A DNA stretch of 13,935 nt, taken from NCBI GenBank assembly GCA_015489255.1, contig WGAD01000067.1:1-13935 (forward strand), written 5' to 3'. Of the stretch, positions 1-6,945 are shown piece by piece (the stretch's first letter is position 1; each line of letters opens with the position of its first letter). The stretch is from Anaerolineales bacterium. Lineage in GTDB: Bacteria; Chloroflexota; Anaerolineae; Anaerolineales; Villigracilaceae. The translations under genes and the position numbers were made by a program. The notes under the pieces were generated by a model. It saw nothing but the letters and a program-made list of their open reading frames with translations. It did no database searches and was not told where the DNA came from.

Positions 1-1
1 C

Positions 2-652
2 CCCCGCGTGTTGGAAGTCGGCTGCGGCACCGGCGCCCTGCTGTCCGACGTCGGCGCTCGCCTGGAAACGCCTATCCACGGCCTCGATCGCGCCGTTGCG
101 CCGCTGCGCGAGGCCGCCCGCCACGCCCCGGGCAATCCGCTGACCGGCGGCGACGCCCACCATCTGCCCTACGCCGATCATTCTTTCCACCTGGTCTATA
201 CCCACTTTTTCTTGCTCTGGGCGGCCTCTCCGCTGAAAGCCCTGCGCGAGATCCGCCGCGTGCTGCAGCCTGGCGGCCACTTCCTGGCGCTGGCCGAACC
301 CGATTACGCCGCCCGCATAGACTACCCCGATGCCTACCGCGCCCTGGGCGCCGCCCAGCGCAGCGCCTTGCGCAAAAAAGGCGCCGAACCCGACATCGGT
401 CGCCAGTTGCCCGATCTCCTTTTGCAGGCAGGCTTCCAGCTAAAAGAAAGCGGCCTATTGGGCGCACAATGGCACATACCCCCCAACCGCGCCGCCTGGG
501 AAATGGAATGGGAACTCCTGCGCGACGATCTGCAAGAACGCATGTCTTCCGATGCGTTCAACGCCCTGCGCGCCCAGGATTGGCACGACCGCCAGGTCGG
601 GAGGCGCATTCTCTTTGTGCCCGTTTTCTACGCTTGGGGCAAAAATGAATGA
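2..652 (+). CDS. Class I SAM-dependent methyltransferase, 5' truncated
   Basis: This is the C-terminal part of a SAM-dependent methyltransferase of the UbiE/Methyltransf_11 type. The reading frame is open to the left edge, and the SAM-binding motif I (VLEVGCGTG) begins at about codon 3 of the visible part, so the GTG at position 8 is an internal Val codon and the N-terminus is missing. Further family marks follow in order: GLD at the end of strand 2, GDAHHLPYADHSFHLVY (the usual 'D-A-x-x-L-P-F-x-D-x-S-F-D' segment), and EIRRVLQPGGHFLALAEPDY (post-motif III). The C-terminal 100 residues match no substrate-specific family that I know, so the substrate (small molecule, quinone or other) is unknown. 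The gene ends 35 bases before the aldo/keto reductase. The methyltransferase fold is certain; the function is open. Confidence 0.9.
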   Translation, partial: PRVLEVGCGTGALLSDVGARLETPIHGLDRAVAPLREAARHAPGNPLTGGDAHHLPYADHSFHLVYTHFFLLWAASPLKALREIRRVLQPGGHFLALAEPDYAARIDYPDAYRALGAAQRSALRKKGAEPDIGRQLPDLLLQAGFQLKESGLLGAQWHIPPNRAAWEMEWELLRDDLQERMSSDAFNALRAQDWHDRQVGRRILFVPVFYAWGKNE

Positions 653-658
653 TATAAT
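653..658 (+). promoter_or_regulatory. Candidate -10 box for the aldo/keto reductase gene
   Basis: A perfect TATAAT lies directly after the methyltransferase stop codon and 29 bases before the reductase ATG. No good -35 hexamer sits 16-18 bases upstream (the best is a poor match around 628-635), so this is a weak or activator-dependent candidate promoter, based on the -10 box alone. Confidence 0.45.
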
Positions 659-687
659 TATCTAACAACAATCTGGAGGAAACAGAT

Positions 688-1656
688 ATGGATATGCTCT
701 ATCGTTACCTGGGCCGTTCGGGTCTGCAAGTGAGCGTGCTCTCGTTTGGCTCCTGGGTCACCTTTGGCAACCAGGTGGATGTCGACGCCGCCGTTGAGAT
801 GATGGCCGTTGCCCGCGATTATGGCGTCAATTTCTTCGATAACGCCGAAGTGTACGCCCACGGCCAGGCCGAAGAACTGATGGGCGCCGCCCTGAAGAAG
901 CTGGGCTGGCGGCGCGGCAGTTACCTTGTCTCCACCAAGTTTTATTGGGGGCTGCACGAAGGCCCAAACGAACGCAACACCCTGAACCGCAAACGCCTGC
1001 TGGAAGCCATCGATGGTTCCCTGAAGCGCTTCGGCCTGGATTACATCGACCTGGTTTTCTGCCACCGCCCAGACCCCAATACCCCCATAGAAGAAACCGT
1101 CCACGCCATGCACGACATGATCGAGCGGGGCAAGGCCATGTATTGGGGCACCTCCGAATGGAGCGCAGACGAAATCCGCGCTGCCTGGCAGATCGCCGAC
1201 CGCTACGGCTGGCACAAACCCATCATGGAGCAGCCGCAATACAACCTCTTCTGGCGTGAACGAGTGGAAAAAGAATACGCCCGCCTATACGAAGACACCG
1301 GCCTGGGCCTGACCACCTGGTCGCCGCTGGCTTCCGGCCTGCTGACCGGCAAATACAACAACGGCATTCCCGAGGGCAGCCGCGCCGCCCTGCCGGGCTA
1401 CGAATGGCTGCGCAAACGGTTGACCGATCCGGTCAAGCTGGACAAAGTCCGCCAGTTGCAGCCCATCGCCGAGGAACTGGATTGCAGCCTGGCGCAATTG
1501 TCCATCGCCTGGTGCGCCGCCAACCCCAACGTGAGCACCGTCATCACCGGCGCCTCGCGCGTGGAGCAGGTGCACGAGAACATGAAGGCCCTGGAAGTGC
1601 TCCCCCGGCTGACCCCGGAAGTGATGCAACGCATTGACGAGATCCTGGCTGCCTGA
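688..1656 (+). CDS. Aldo/keto reductase, voltage-gated K+ channel beta-subunit-like (AKR6-type)
   Basis: A 322-residue NADPH-dependent oxidoreductase with a TIM-barrel fold, full length for the family. It closely resembles Kv-beta and bacterial YghZ-like reductases: [11 protein letters not shown] at the N-terminus, [15 protein letters not shown] and [13 protein letters not shown] in the middle, and [15 protein letters not shown] in the NADPH-binding C-terminal half, followed by [15 protein letters not shown]. The catalytic tetrad is present: Asp51, Tyr56, Lys84 and His126. In animal Kv-beta the equivalent of His126 is, from memory, Asn (ANRPDPNTP), so this protein looks like a fully active enzyme. 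The start at 688 is supported by GGAGGA at 675-680, seven bases upstream; an in-frame ATG two codons later is less well placed. The physiological carbonyl substrate cannot be told. A strong terminator follows, so it is the last gene of its transcript. Confidence 0.94.
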   Translation: MDMLYRYLGRSGLQVSVLSFGSWVTFGNQVDVDAAVEMMAVARDYGVNFFDNAEVYAHGQAEELMGAALKKLGWRRGSYLVSTKFYWGLHEGPNERNTLNRKRLLEAIDGSLKRFGLDYIDLVFCHRPDPNTPIEETVHAMHDMIERGKAMYWGTSEWSADEIRAAWQIADRYGWHKPIMEQPQYNLFWRERVEKEYARLYEDTGLGLTTWSPLASGLLTGKYNNGIPEGSRAALPGYEWLRKRLTDPVKLDKVRQLQPIAEELDCSLAQLSIAWCAANPNVSTVITGASRVEQVHENMKALEVLPRLTPEVMQRIDEILAA

Positions 1657-1678
1657 GGCCGCCCGCTTTCTGCACGCC

Positions 1679-1713
1679 AAACGGCGCTCGTGATGGCACG
1701 AGCGCCGTTTTTT
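1679..1713 (+). terminator. Rho-independent terminator after the aldo/keto reductase
   Basis: The arms 1679-1692 and 1697-1710 pair perfectly over 14 bp (core ACGGCGCTCG / CGAGCGCCGT) around the four-base loop ATGG. A run of six T follows at 1708-1713, partly inside the 3' arm. It lies between two convergent genes. On the minus strand only three T follow the stem, so it may also stop transcripts of the hydrolase gene at 1732, but less well. Confidence 0.92.
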
Positions 1714-1731
1714 GGGCAGCAGTTGGCCCCT

Positions 1732-2499
1732 TCAAGCGGACAGAAAATCCAGCAGCGCCCGGTTGCAGGCCTCCGGCGCTTCGACGATCATCCCGTGCCC
1801 GGCGTTGGGGATGAAGACCTGCCTGGCGCCGGGGATCAGCGCGGCCAGCTCCCGTTGCCGCGCCGGTGAAACAGTGGTATCTTGCTCGCCCGTCATCACC
1901 AGGGTGGGCAACGAAAGCTGCGGCAGGCGGCGGCGGACATCGAACCAGCCCAGCGCACGCATCGCCGCCCGATAAGCCCGCGGGTCGGCGCTGGCGATGA
2001 CTTGAACCAATTGTTCATACTGTTCGCGCTGCTCTGGCCGCGGAAAAAGGCGACCGGCCACCAGTTCGGCCTGTTTTTCCAGGCCGACAAAGGTCACCGT
2101 AAGAAAACGTGCCAGGAAATAGAGCCAGCCGCCCAATGAATCGGGCCGTAAAACGGCAAAGGTGTTCATCAACACCAGTTTTTCCACCCGTTGAGGGTAT
2201 TCCAGCGCAAAAATTTCGGCCACCGCGCCACCCAACGAAAGCCCCACCAGGTGAACGCGCTGCAGTTGCATGGCATCCAGCCAGTCGGCCAGCTGGCCGG
2301 CCACCCGTTGCAGCGTCCAACCGCGGCCATCGTACGGCGTGCGGCCAAATCCCGGCATGTCCACCGCCAGCGGACGGAAGCCGGCCTCTGCCAGAGCCTC
2401 CAATTGGTGAGACCATGATTCGGCATTGGCGCCCAACCCATGCAAAAAGACAACCGGCGGTTTTCCTTGCGGATGCGGATCCAGGTAATGGATAGACAT
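1732..2499 (-). CDS. Alpha/beta-fold hydrolase
   Basis: A 255-residue serine hydrolase of the alpha/beta fold, usual full length. The oxyanion-hole segment VVFLHGLGANAESW is at residues 16-29 and the nucleophile elbow GLSLGG puts the catalytic Ser at 88. The acid is Asp207 (GEQDTTVSPARQ) and the catalytic His is 235 (NAGHGMIVEAPEACNRALLDFL). The cap region (about 115-195) gives no clue to the ester, lactone or other substrate. The start is fixed by GGAGGT at 2505-2510, five bases upstream. The phosphoribosyltransferase stop codon lies only 12 bases upstream, so this is the last gene of the Nudix-priA operon. No signal peptide is seen, so it is likely cytoplasmic. Confidence 0.93.
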   Translation of the reverse strand: MSIHYLDPHPQGKPPVVFLHGLGANAESWSHQLEALAEAGFRPLAVDMPGFGRTPYDGRGWTLQRVAGQLADWLDAMQLQRVHLVGLSLGGAVAEIFALEYPQRVEKLVLMNTFAVLRPDSLGGWLYFLARFLTVTFVGLEKQAELVAGRLFPRPEQREQYEQLVQVIASADPRAYRAAMRALGWFDVRRRLPQLSLPTLVMTGEQDTTVSPARQRELAALIPGARQVFIPNAGHGMIVEAPEACNRALLDFLSA

Positions 2500-2511
2500 T
2501 TTGCACCTCCA

Positions 2512-3018
2512 TCATCCCCGACCGGCGCGCAGCACGCGGTCACCGCCGCGTCGGTCGATCTCCCAGGGGTAAACGACATATTCGTCCGTCACGTCGGCGT
2601 AATAATCAGGACGCGCTTCGCCAAACAAGGTGCGATAAGGATTGAAATGCAAGACGCACGTTTGCACAACCTCCACGCCAGCGGCCTGGACGCGCTTCCG
2701 CACAGCGGTGATGGTGCGCCCCGACCCCCAAACGTCATCGACGATCAGTACTTTATGGCCGCGCAACAAAAACTTTTCCGGAAACTGCAAAAACTGCGGC
2801 CAGGCTTTCAGGCGATCGCCGTGCGCCATTTCTGCCGGGAAATCGACCGCTGCCGTCAGGATGTGGGTAATATCCATGGCCTCGGCCAGCAGGCCGCCCG
2901 GGACAATGCCGCCGCGGGTGATCATCAACATGGCCGTGAAGGCGTAATCGAACTTGGGCAACAACACATCGATCAGCCGATCGACATCGCGCCAGGACAA
3001 GACCCGAGAATGCAGCAT
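2512..3018 (-). CDS. Purine-type phosphoribosyltransferase (xanthine/hypoxanthine PRT-like)
   Basis: A 168-residue type I phosphoribosyltransferase, which would join a nucleobase to PRPP in salvage. The PRPP-binding loop is KVLIVDDVWGSGRTI (about 89-103), with the two invariant Asp at 94-95. An earlier loop, ITRGGIVPGGLLAEAM (33-48), is the pyrophosphate-side loop. The C-terminal PDYYADVTDEYVVYPWE (137-153) is the 'P-x-Y-x-x...x-x-P-W-E' hallmark of xanthine/guanine and archaeal-type hypoxanthine enzymes. One oddity: the loop position before Ser99, normally acidic (D-T-G or D-S-G), is Gly98. The start ATG directly follows the stop codon of the upstream membrane-protein gene (TGAATG) and has GGAGGT at 3026-3031, so translation is probably coupled. 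Which purine base is used is not decided by the sequence. Confidence 0.88.
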   Translation of the reverse strand: MLHSRVLSWRDVDRLIDVLLPKFDYAFTAMLMITRGGIVPGGLLAEAMDITHILTAAVDFPAEMAHGDRLKAWPQFLQFPEKFLLRGHKVLIVDDVWGSGRTITAVRKRVQAAGVEVVQTCVLHFNPYRTLFGEARPDYYADVTDEYVVYPWEIDRRGGDRVLRAGRG

Positions 3019-3936
3019 TCAGTTCACCTCCAATGCTATCGCCAGGGGGCGCGGCGCCAACGCCATTCCGGCAGGCCGCCTGGCGCGGCGAGCCTGTTCG
3101 ACTTCACGCGCCCACAAATACAGGCAAGTGTAATAGGCTGTGTGGATGTATGTGGTGAACACCGTAGCCAGCGCCACGATCAACGCCAGCAGCGCAAGGC
3201 CGCTGAAAACGCCCAGCCACCAGCCGGTCGCCGCGCCACCGGTGACCGAAACAAGAAACCAGACCGCCGCCGCGCCAGCCGCCGCGCCCAACCCATAAGC
3301 CAGAAACGAGATCAGGCGGGTGAGACTGCGCACGCCTACCGCGCTGACGCTGACCAGGAGCAGGTTGTTTTCCACGACTTGCCCCAGACGGCGAAGCGCC
3401 TCTGTCAGCGGCAGGTCATCGATCACCATGATGGGCAAGAGCAAGGCGGCCGTTTCTTCCCACAAAGCGCCGAGCAACCCGGAGGAAAATCGCGGCAGGC
3501 GCTTCCCTTTTTTCTTTTGTTGGTCAGAAAACGCCTGCCGCAACGCCGCCAGCAAGGCCGAGACCCCGGCCAGCGCGGCCAGGTCGAAGAAATCGCGCCG
3601 CACGATGTTCCAGGCGCGGTCCATGCGACCATCGCCTTCGGCCAGGTAGCCGTAAATCAGGTAAGCGGTCATCGCGGAGAAGATGTACGCCACCAGGTAT
3701 TCGCAGAAGGCTACCACCGCCCCCAGAACAACCAGCAGATAACCGCTCCACTCCGCCTGGCCGACGGCCCACATCAAGCCGCCCACCAGGGCCAGGGCAA
3801 CCAGCGATATCCCGGCGCCAACAAAGAGCGCATACACCGAAGGTTTGATCAGGTCGCTATCGGTCAGCATCATATCCCAGGCCTGGCGAAAGAAAGCCCA
3901 ACCGCGTTTCCAAGCCAATGTTTTTTTGGGTTTCAT
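3019..3936 (-). CDS. Multi-pass membrane protein, DUF6159-like
   Basis: A 305-residue integral membrane protein of unknown function. Hydrophobic segments lie at about 32-57, 64-97, 115-133, 205-231 and 238-267, with a shorter one at 158-172. A basic loop, QQKKKGKRLPR (139-149), and a basic C-terminal region, REVEQARRARRP (277-288), suggest cytoplasmic faces. The layout resembles DUF6159-type proteins as I remember them: an N-terminal GWAFFRQAWDMMLTDSDLIKPSVYAL segment and a central LWEETAALLLPIMVIDDLPLTEALRR segment. The role of that family is not known to me. A GAGG at 3947-3950 lies 10 bases before the ATG, just past the priA stop 15 bases upstream. The stop codon abuts the next start, so it is part of the same operon. 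Confidence 0.82.
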   Translation of the reverse strand: MKPKKTLAWKRGWAFFRQAWDMMLTDSDLIKPSVYALFVGAGISLVALALVGGLMWAVGQAEWSGYLLVVLGAVVAFCEYLVAYIFSAMTAYLIYGYLAEGDGRMDRAWNIVRRDFFDLAALAGVSALLAALRQAFSDQQKKKGKRLPRFSSGLLGALWEETAALLLPIMVIDDLPLTEALRRLGQVVENNLLLVSVSAVGVRSLTRLISFLAYGLGAAAGAAAVWFLVSVTGGAATGWWLGVFSGLALLALIVALATVFTTYIHTAYYTCLYLWAREVEQARRARRPAGMALAPRPLAIALEVN

Positions 3937-3951
3937 AGGGTTTTTGCCTCG

Positions 3952-6378
3952 CTAAAGCAATGATACCGGGTCCACTTCCACCCGCCAGCCCGGCAATCTC
4001 CGTCCGCGCAGGAGGGATGCCGGATCGGGGCCGCGCAAGACGATTTGCCAGCGATACCGCCCCTGCAGGCGGGAAAAAAAGGCCGGCGCCGGGCCGATGA
4101 TCTCCGTTTCTCGCTGCGCAGCCTCCTCCAGCCAGGAACGGATCTGTTCCGCCAGCGCCGCGGCGCGGCGTTCCGCTTCTGCTGCGTCCAGGTGGCGAAA
4201 TTCCAGCCGCAGCAAGCGGCTGAAGGGCGGGTATCCCATGCGTCGACGGTATTTCAATTCTCGCTGGTAAAAGGCCTCCACGTCCTGGGCTGCCGCCGCC
4301 TGCAAAACATAATGCTCAGGGTGGTATGTCTGAAAAATGACGCTCCCGCCGGCGGGAGAACGTCCGGCCCGGCCCGCCACCTGAGTGAGCAATTGAAACA
4401 CCCTTTCGCCGGCAAAGGGGTCTGGAAAATGCAAGCCTACCTCGGCCAGCACCACACCCACCAGCGAAACGCCGGGGAAATCCAGCCCTTTGGTCAGCAT
4501 CTGTGTACCAATGAGCACATCTGCTTGCCGGTTGCGAAAGTGGTGCAAGATCATTTCCGCTTTTTGGCTGCGCAGGGCGTCCCGGTCCAGGCGCAAGATG
4601 CGCGCCTGGGGGAAGGCACGCGCCACCTCTTGCGCCACCCGTTCCGTGCCCAAACCGTACTGCCGAATGTGCGGAGAACCGCAAACCGGGCAGGTTTTTG
4701 GCAGGCGGCGATGATAATTGCAACGGTGGCAGCGCAAGGCCGCGTCGGAAACGTGCCAGGTGAGCGAGGTTTCGCAGTGGGGACAAGTGAGCGCGTGCCC
4801 GCAATCGCGGCAAAAAACGTAGGTGGCCGCGCCGCGACGGTTGAGGTACAAAATGGCTTGCCGACCGTGCAACAGGGTTTCCGCCAGCGATTCTTGCAGG
4901 GCGCGGGAAAAAACCCCATGATTTCCCTGGCGCAATTCTGCCCGCATATCCACCAGTTGCACCGCTGGCAGGGAAGGGTTCCCCGTCACCCGTCGCGGCA
5001 AGCGCAAATGGCGGTAATGGCCGCGCTCTGCGCGAAAGCGCTGCACCACCGAAGGGGTTGCGCTGCCCAACACCAATTGAGCGTCCAGCAAACGGGCGTA
5101 TGTTTCGGCGACGTTGCGCGCGTCGTAAAAAGGCGGTTCGGCCTGGTGGTAAGAAGCCTCGTGACATTCATCCAGGACGATCAGCCCCAAATCGGGCAAG
5201 GGCGTGAAGAGCGCGCTGCGCGGGCCGATGATTACCGGCAGCAGGCCGGCGCGTGCGCGCCGCCAGGTATCGTAACGTTCGCCAGCCGAGAGCCGAGAGT
5301 GGATCAGCCCTACTTGCCCGGGAAAACGGCGCATGAAACGGCGTACCATTTGCGGCGTGAGAGCAATCTCCGGCACCAGGATCAACGCCGAGCGCCCGCG
5401 TCGCAGCACTTCCGCTGCCAGGTGCAGGTAAACCTCGGTTTTGCCCGAGGCGGTGACCCCTTCCAGCAAAACCGGCTGGCGGCGCAAAGACGGCTCGCGC
5501 CATCCGTCCAGCAAGGCATCGAGCGCAGCCTGCTGGTCCGCCGTCAGCTGCGGGGGAGGCGTTCCCTCTTCGGCGGCGGGCAGGCGTTCCAAAGGGTCGC
5601 GCCAGATTTCCGTTTCACGCAGGATGACGAGGTCGCGTGCAGCCAGAGCTTGCAAATCGGCCGCATGGCAATGGCTGGCGGCGTAAACCCAAGACACAGC
5701 CACCGGCTCCGGTTCGCGGATGAGAAAATCGAGGGCCGCCCGCCGCCGCCGGTGTGCCGCCTCGGTGCGCCCCAGTTTCTCCTCCATGGCCGCCCGGGCG
5801 CGCGCTGGCGTGACCGCCAGCTGCACCGTCCGCACGGTTTTGGGCTTCAGGCGCACGGGCGGCAAGACGGAACGGGCCGTCAGCCAGCCGCGGCGCACCA
5901 TTTTGCGGGCCACCGGCTGCCAGATGGCACGCGGCATCTTGCGGTCTATCTGCCGCCCACGCAACGGGCCGCGCTCGTGCAACAAGCGCGCCAGCTGCCG
6001 CTCGGTTGCAGAAAGGTCCGGCGGCAATGGCGCGTCCGTTCGGGCGTAGAGCACATCGGCGTGTTGCGCCAACCCCGGGGGCAAAAAGAGCGGCAGCAGC
6101 GCGCCCATCGTCGTGAGCGTGGCCTCTGCCAGCCGAGGCAACCAGGCCAATTGCGGCGGCGTGAGCGCCGGCTGCGGATCCATGATGCTCAGCAAGGGTT
6201 GCACCTCGGCCACTGGCGCCGCAGAATCCAGCCTCAGGATCACCCCCTGCACCTCCCGTTGAGCCAGCGAAACGGTGACCAGCTGCCCCGGCTGAACCTG
6301 CCCGGCCCATTGCGGCGGGATACGGTAATGAAACGCGCCATCTACCTGGGGGTGAAGGGGAACGACGACGGCAAACAT
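3952..6378 (-). CDS. priA: Primosomal protein N' (replication restart helicase PriA)
   Basis: An 808-residue superfamily 2 3'-to-5' DNA helicase that reloads the replisome at stalled forks. The N-terminal 3'-DNA-binding domain (1-100, VVVPLHPQVDGAFHYRIP) is followed by a winged-helix region (about 120-180). The helicase core has Walker A GVTASGKTE (307-315), motif II DECH (403-406) and GSATPSV (438-444). Eight zinc-ligand Cys occur as four CxxC pairs: 523/526, 532/535, 550/553 and 563/566. Then come GTQMLTKGLDFPGV (624-637), QVAGRAGR (666-673) and the C-terminal domain with YPPFSRLLRLEF. Length is typical. Motif II is DECH rather than the more usual DEEH. The start lies three bases after the Nudix stop (TGACTCATG) and has no clear ribosome binding site, so reinitiation after the Nudix gene is likely. 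Confidence 0.97.
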   Translation of the reverse strand: MFAVVVPLHPQVDGAFHYRIPPQWAGQVQPGQLVTVSLAQREVQGVILRLDSAAPVAEVQPLLSIMDPQPALTPPQLAWLPRLAEATLTTMGALLPLFLPPGLAQHADVLYARTDAPLPPDLSATERQLARLLHERGPLRGRQIDRKMPRAIWQPVARKMVRRGWLTARSVLPPVRLKPKTVRTVQLAVTPARARAAMEEKLGRTEAAHRRRRAALDFLIREPEPVAVSWVYAASHCHAADLQALAARDLVILRETEIWRDPLERLPAAEEGTPPPQLTADQQAALDALLDGWREPSLRRQPVLLEGVTASGKTEVYLHLAAEVLRRGRSALILVPEIALTPQMVRRFMRRFPGQVGLIHSRLSAGERYDTWRRARAGLLPVIIGPRSALFTPLPDLGLIVLDECHEASYHQAEPPFYDARNVAETYARLLDAQLVLGSATPSVVQRFRAERGHYRHLRLPRRVTGNPSLPAVQLVDMRAELRQGNHGVFSRALQESLAETLLHGRQAILYLNRRGAATYVFCRDCGHALTCPHCETSLTWHVSDAALRCHRCNYHRRLPKTCPVCGSPHIRQYGLGTERVAQEVARAFPQARILRLDRDALRSQKAEMILHHFRNRQADVLIGTQMLTKGLDFPGVSLVGVVLAEVGLHFPDPFAGERVFQLLTQVAGRAGRSPAGGSVIFQTYHPEHYVLQAAAAQDVEAFYQRELKYRRRMGYPPFSRLLRLEFRHLDAAEAERRAAALAEQIRSWLEEAAQRETEIIGPAPAFFSRLQGRYRWQIVLRGPDPASLLRGRRLPGWRVEVDPVSLL

Positions 6379-6381
6379 GAG

Positions 6382-6879
6382 TCAATCGAATATCAATTGC
6401 AACCGACCGGCGGCATCGTAAAACGAGCGGGCAGAAAAGGGCGGCTTGCCCGCGCGGTGGGTGTGGACGCGCTCCAGCAGCGGCGGCAGATCGGGAACGG
6501 CGGGCAAGTTGCGAACCGCCGAATACGCGATCCACTCGGCCTGCCCTTCCGCCGAGGGCCGGAGCGTGCCACCCGTCGGTTGGCCGCTGAAGACGAAAAG
6601 CAAGACTCCCCGCTGCGGCTCCACGTCCACCAGCACGGTGCCAACCAGTTGCAACGCGGCCTGAAGGCCGGTTTCCTCTTCCAGTTCACGCCGCGCCGCC
6701 GCGCGGATGCTTTCGCCGCGTTCCACATGCCCCCCTAACCCGTTATACAGGCCGGCGAAGCGTTTTTTATCGGGTGCGCCACGCAACAAGAGATATTCTT
6801 CTCCACGCCGCAAAAAGATCAGCGTGCGCGGGATCACCTGGTAGCGTTGTTCTTGCAAGCCCTGTTCCAATTGAGGCAT
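6382..6879 (-). CDS. Nudix hydrolase (MutT/8-oxo-dGTP diphosphatase-like)
   Basis: A 165-residue Nudix enzyme that cleaves X-linked nucleoside diphosphates. The Nudix box GX5EX7REUXEEXGU is complete at 50-72 (G50, E56, R64-E65, E68-E69, G71), giving the metal-binding glutamates. The preceding GLYNGLGGHV resembles the 8-oxo-dGTP diphosphatase subgroup, so pool sanitation is the best guess; the exact substrate is not certain. The reading frame stays open up to a TTG at 6942, but I chose the ATG at 6879 because GGAGGG lies four bases upstream and because the longer form would have to be translated through the aldolase terminator hairpin. It is the first gene of the operon with priA, and its stop is three bases before the priA start. 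Confidence 0.92.
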   Translation of the reverse strand: MPQLEQGLQEQRYQVIPRTLIFLRRGEEYLLLRGAPDKKRFAGLYNGLGGHVERGESIRAAARRELEEETGLQAALQLVGTVLVDVEPQRGVLLFVFSGQPTGGTLRPSAEGQAEWIAYSAVRNLPAVPDLPPLLERVHTHRAGKPPFSARSFYDAAGRLQLIFD

Positions 6880-6883
6880 GTCG

Positions 6884-6889
6884 CCCTCC
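6884..6889 (-). promoter_or_regulatory. Ribosome binding site that sets the Nudix start
   Basis: Minus-strand GGAGGG, four bases before the ATG at 6879. It lies immediately after the T-run of the aldolase terminator, which rules against the upstream TTG start at 6942. Confidence 0.75.
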
Positions 6890-6893
6890 GCAA

Positions 6894-6926
6894 GAAAAAG
6901 CGAGGCGCAGTTCGGCTGCGCCTCGC
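6894..6926 (-). terminator. Rho-independent terminator of the aldolase gene
   Basis: An 11-bp perfect stem (6900-6910 with 6916-6926; core CGAGGCGCAG / CTGCGCCTCG) with a five-base loop. On the minus strand it is followed by five T (6899-6895). It starts 19 bases past the aldolase stop codon. There is no T-run on the plus-strand side, so it works for the minus strand only. The next gene's ribosome binding site begins within six bases of the T-run. Confidence 0.9.
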
Positions 6927-6945
6927 CCCAAGTTTCGGTCAAGAA

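Noticed and set aside
8..10. GTG as the start of the methyltransferase
   Set aside because: It is the Val of SAM motif I (VLEVGCGTG), which is always preceded by tens of residues; the frame is open to the window edge.
2440..3963. A 507-codon open frame on the plus strand, opposite the hydrolase, phosphoribosyltransferase and membrane-protein genes
   Set aside because: Same reason: low-complexity Gln/Arg/His-rich translation, no ribosome binding site, and it spans three well-supported minus-strand genes.
4045..6738. An 897-codon open frame on the plus strand, opposite priA and the Nudix gene
   Set aside because: It is a shadow of codon bias in GC-rich genes: the translation is rich in Gln, Arg and His, has no domain, and covers two certain genes on the other strand.
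6880..6942. Nudix start at the TTG at 6942
   Set aside because: The extension consists of the aldolase terminator hairpin translated in frame; the ATG at 6879 has GGAGGG upstream.
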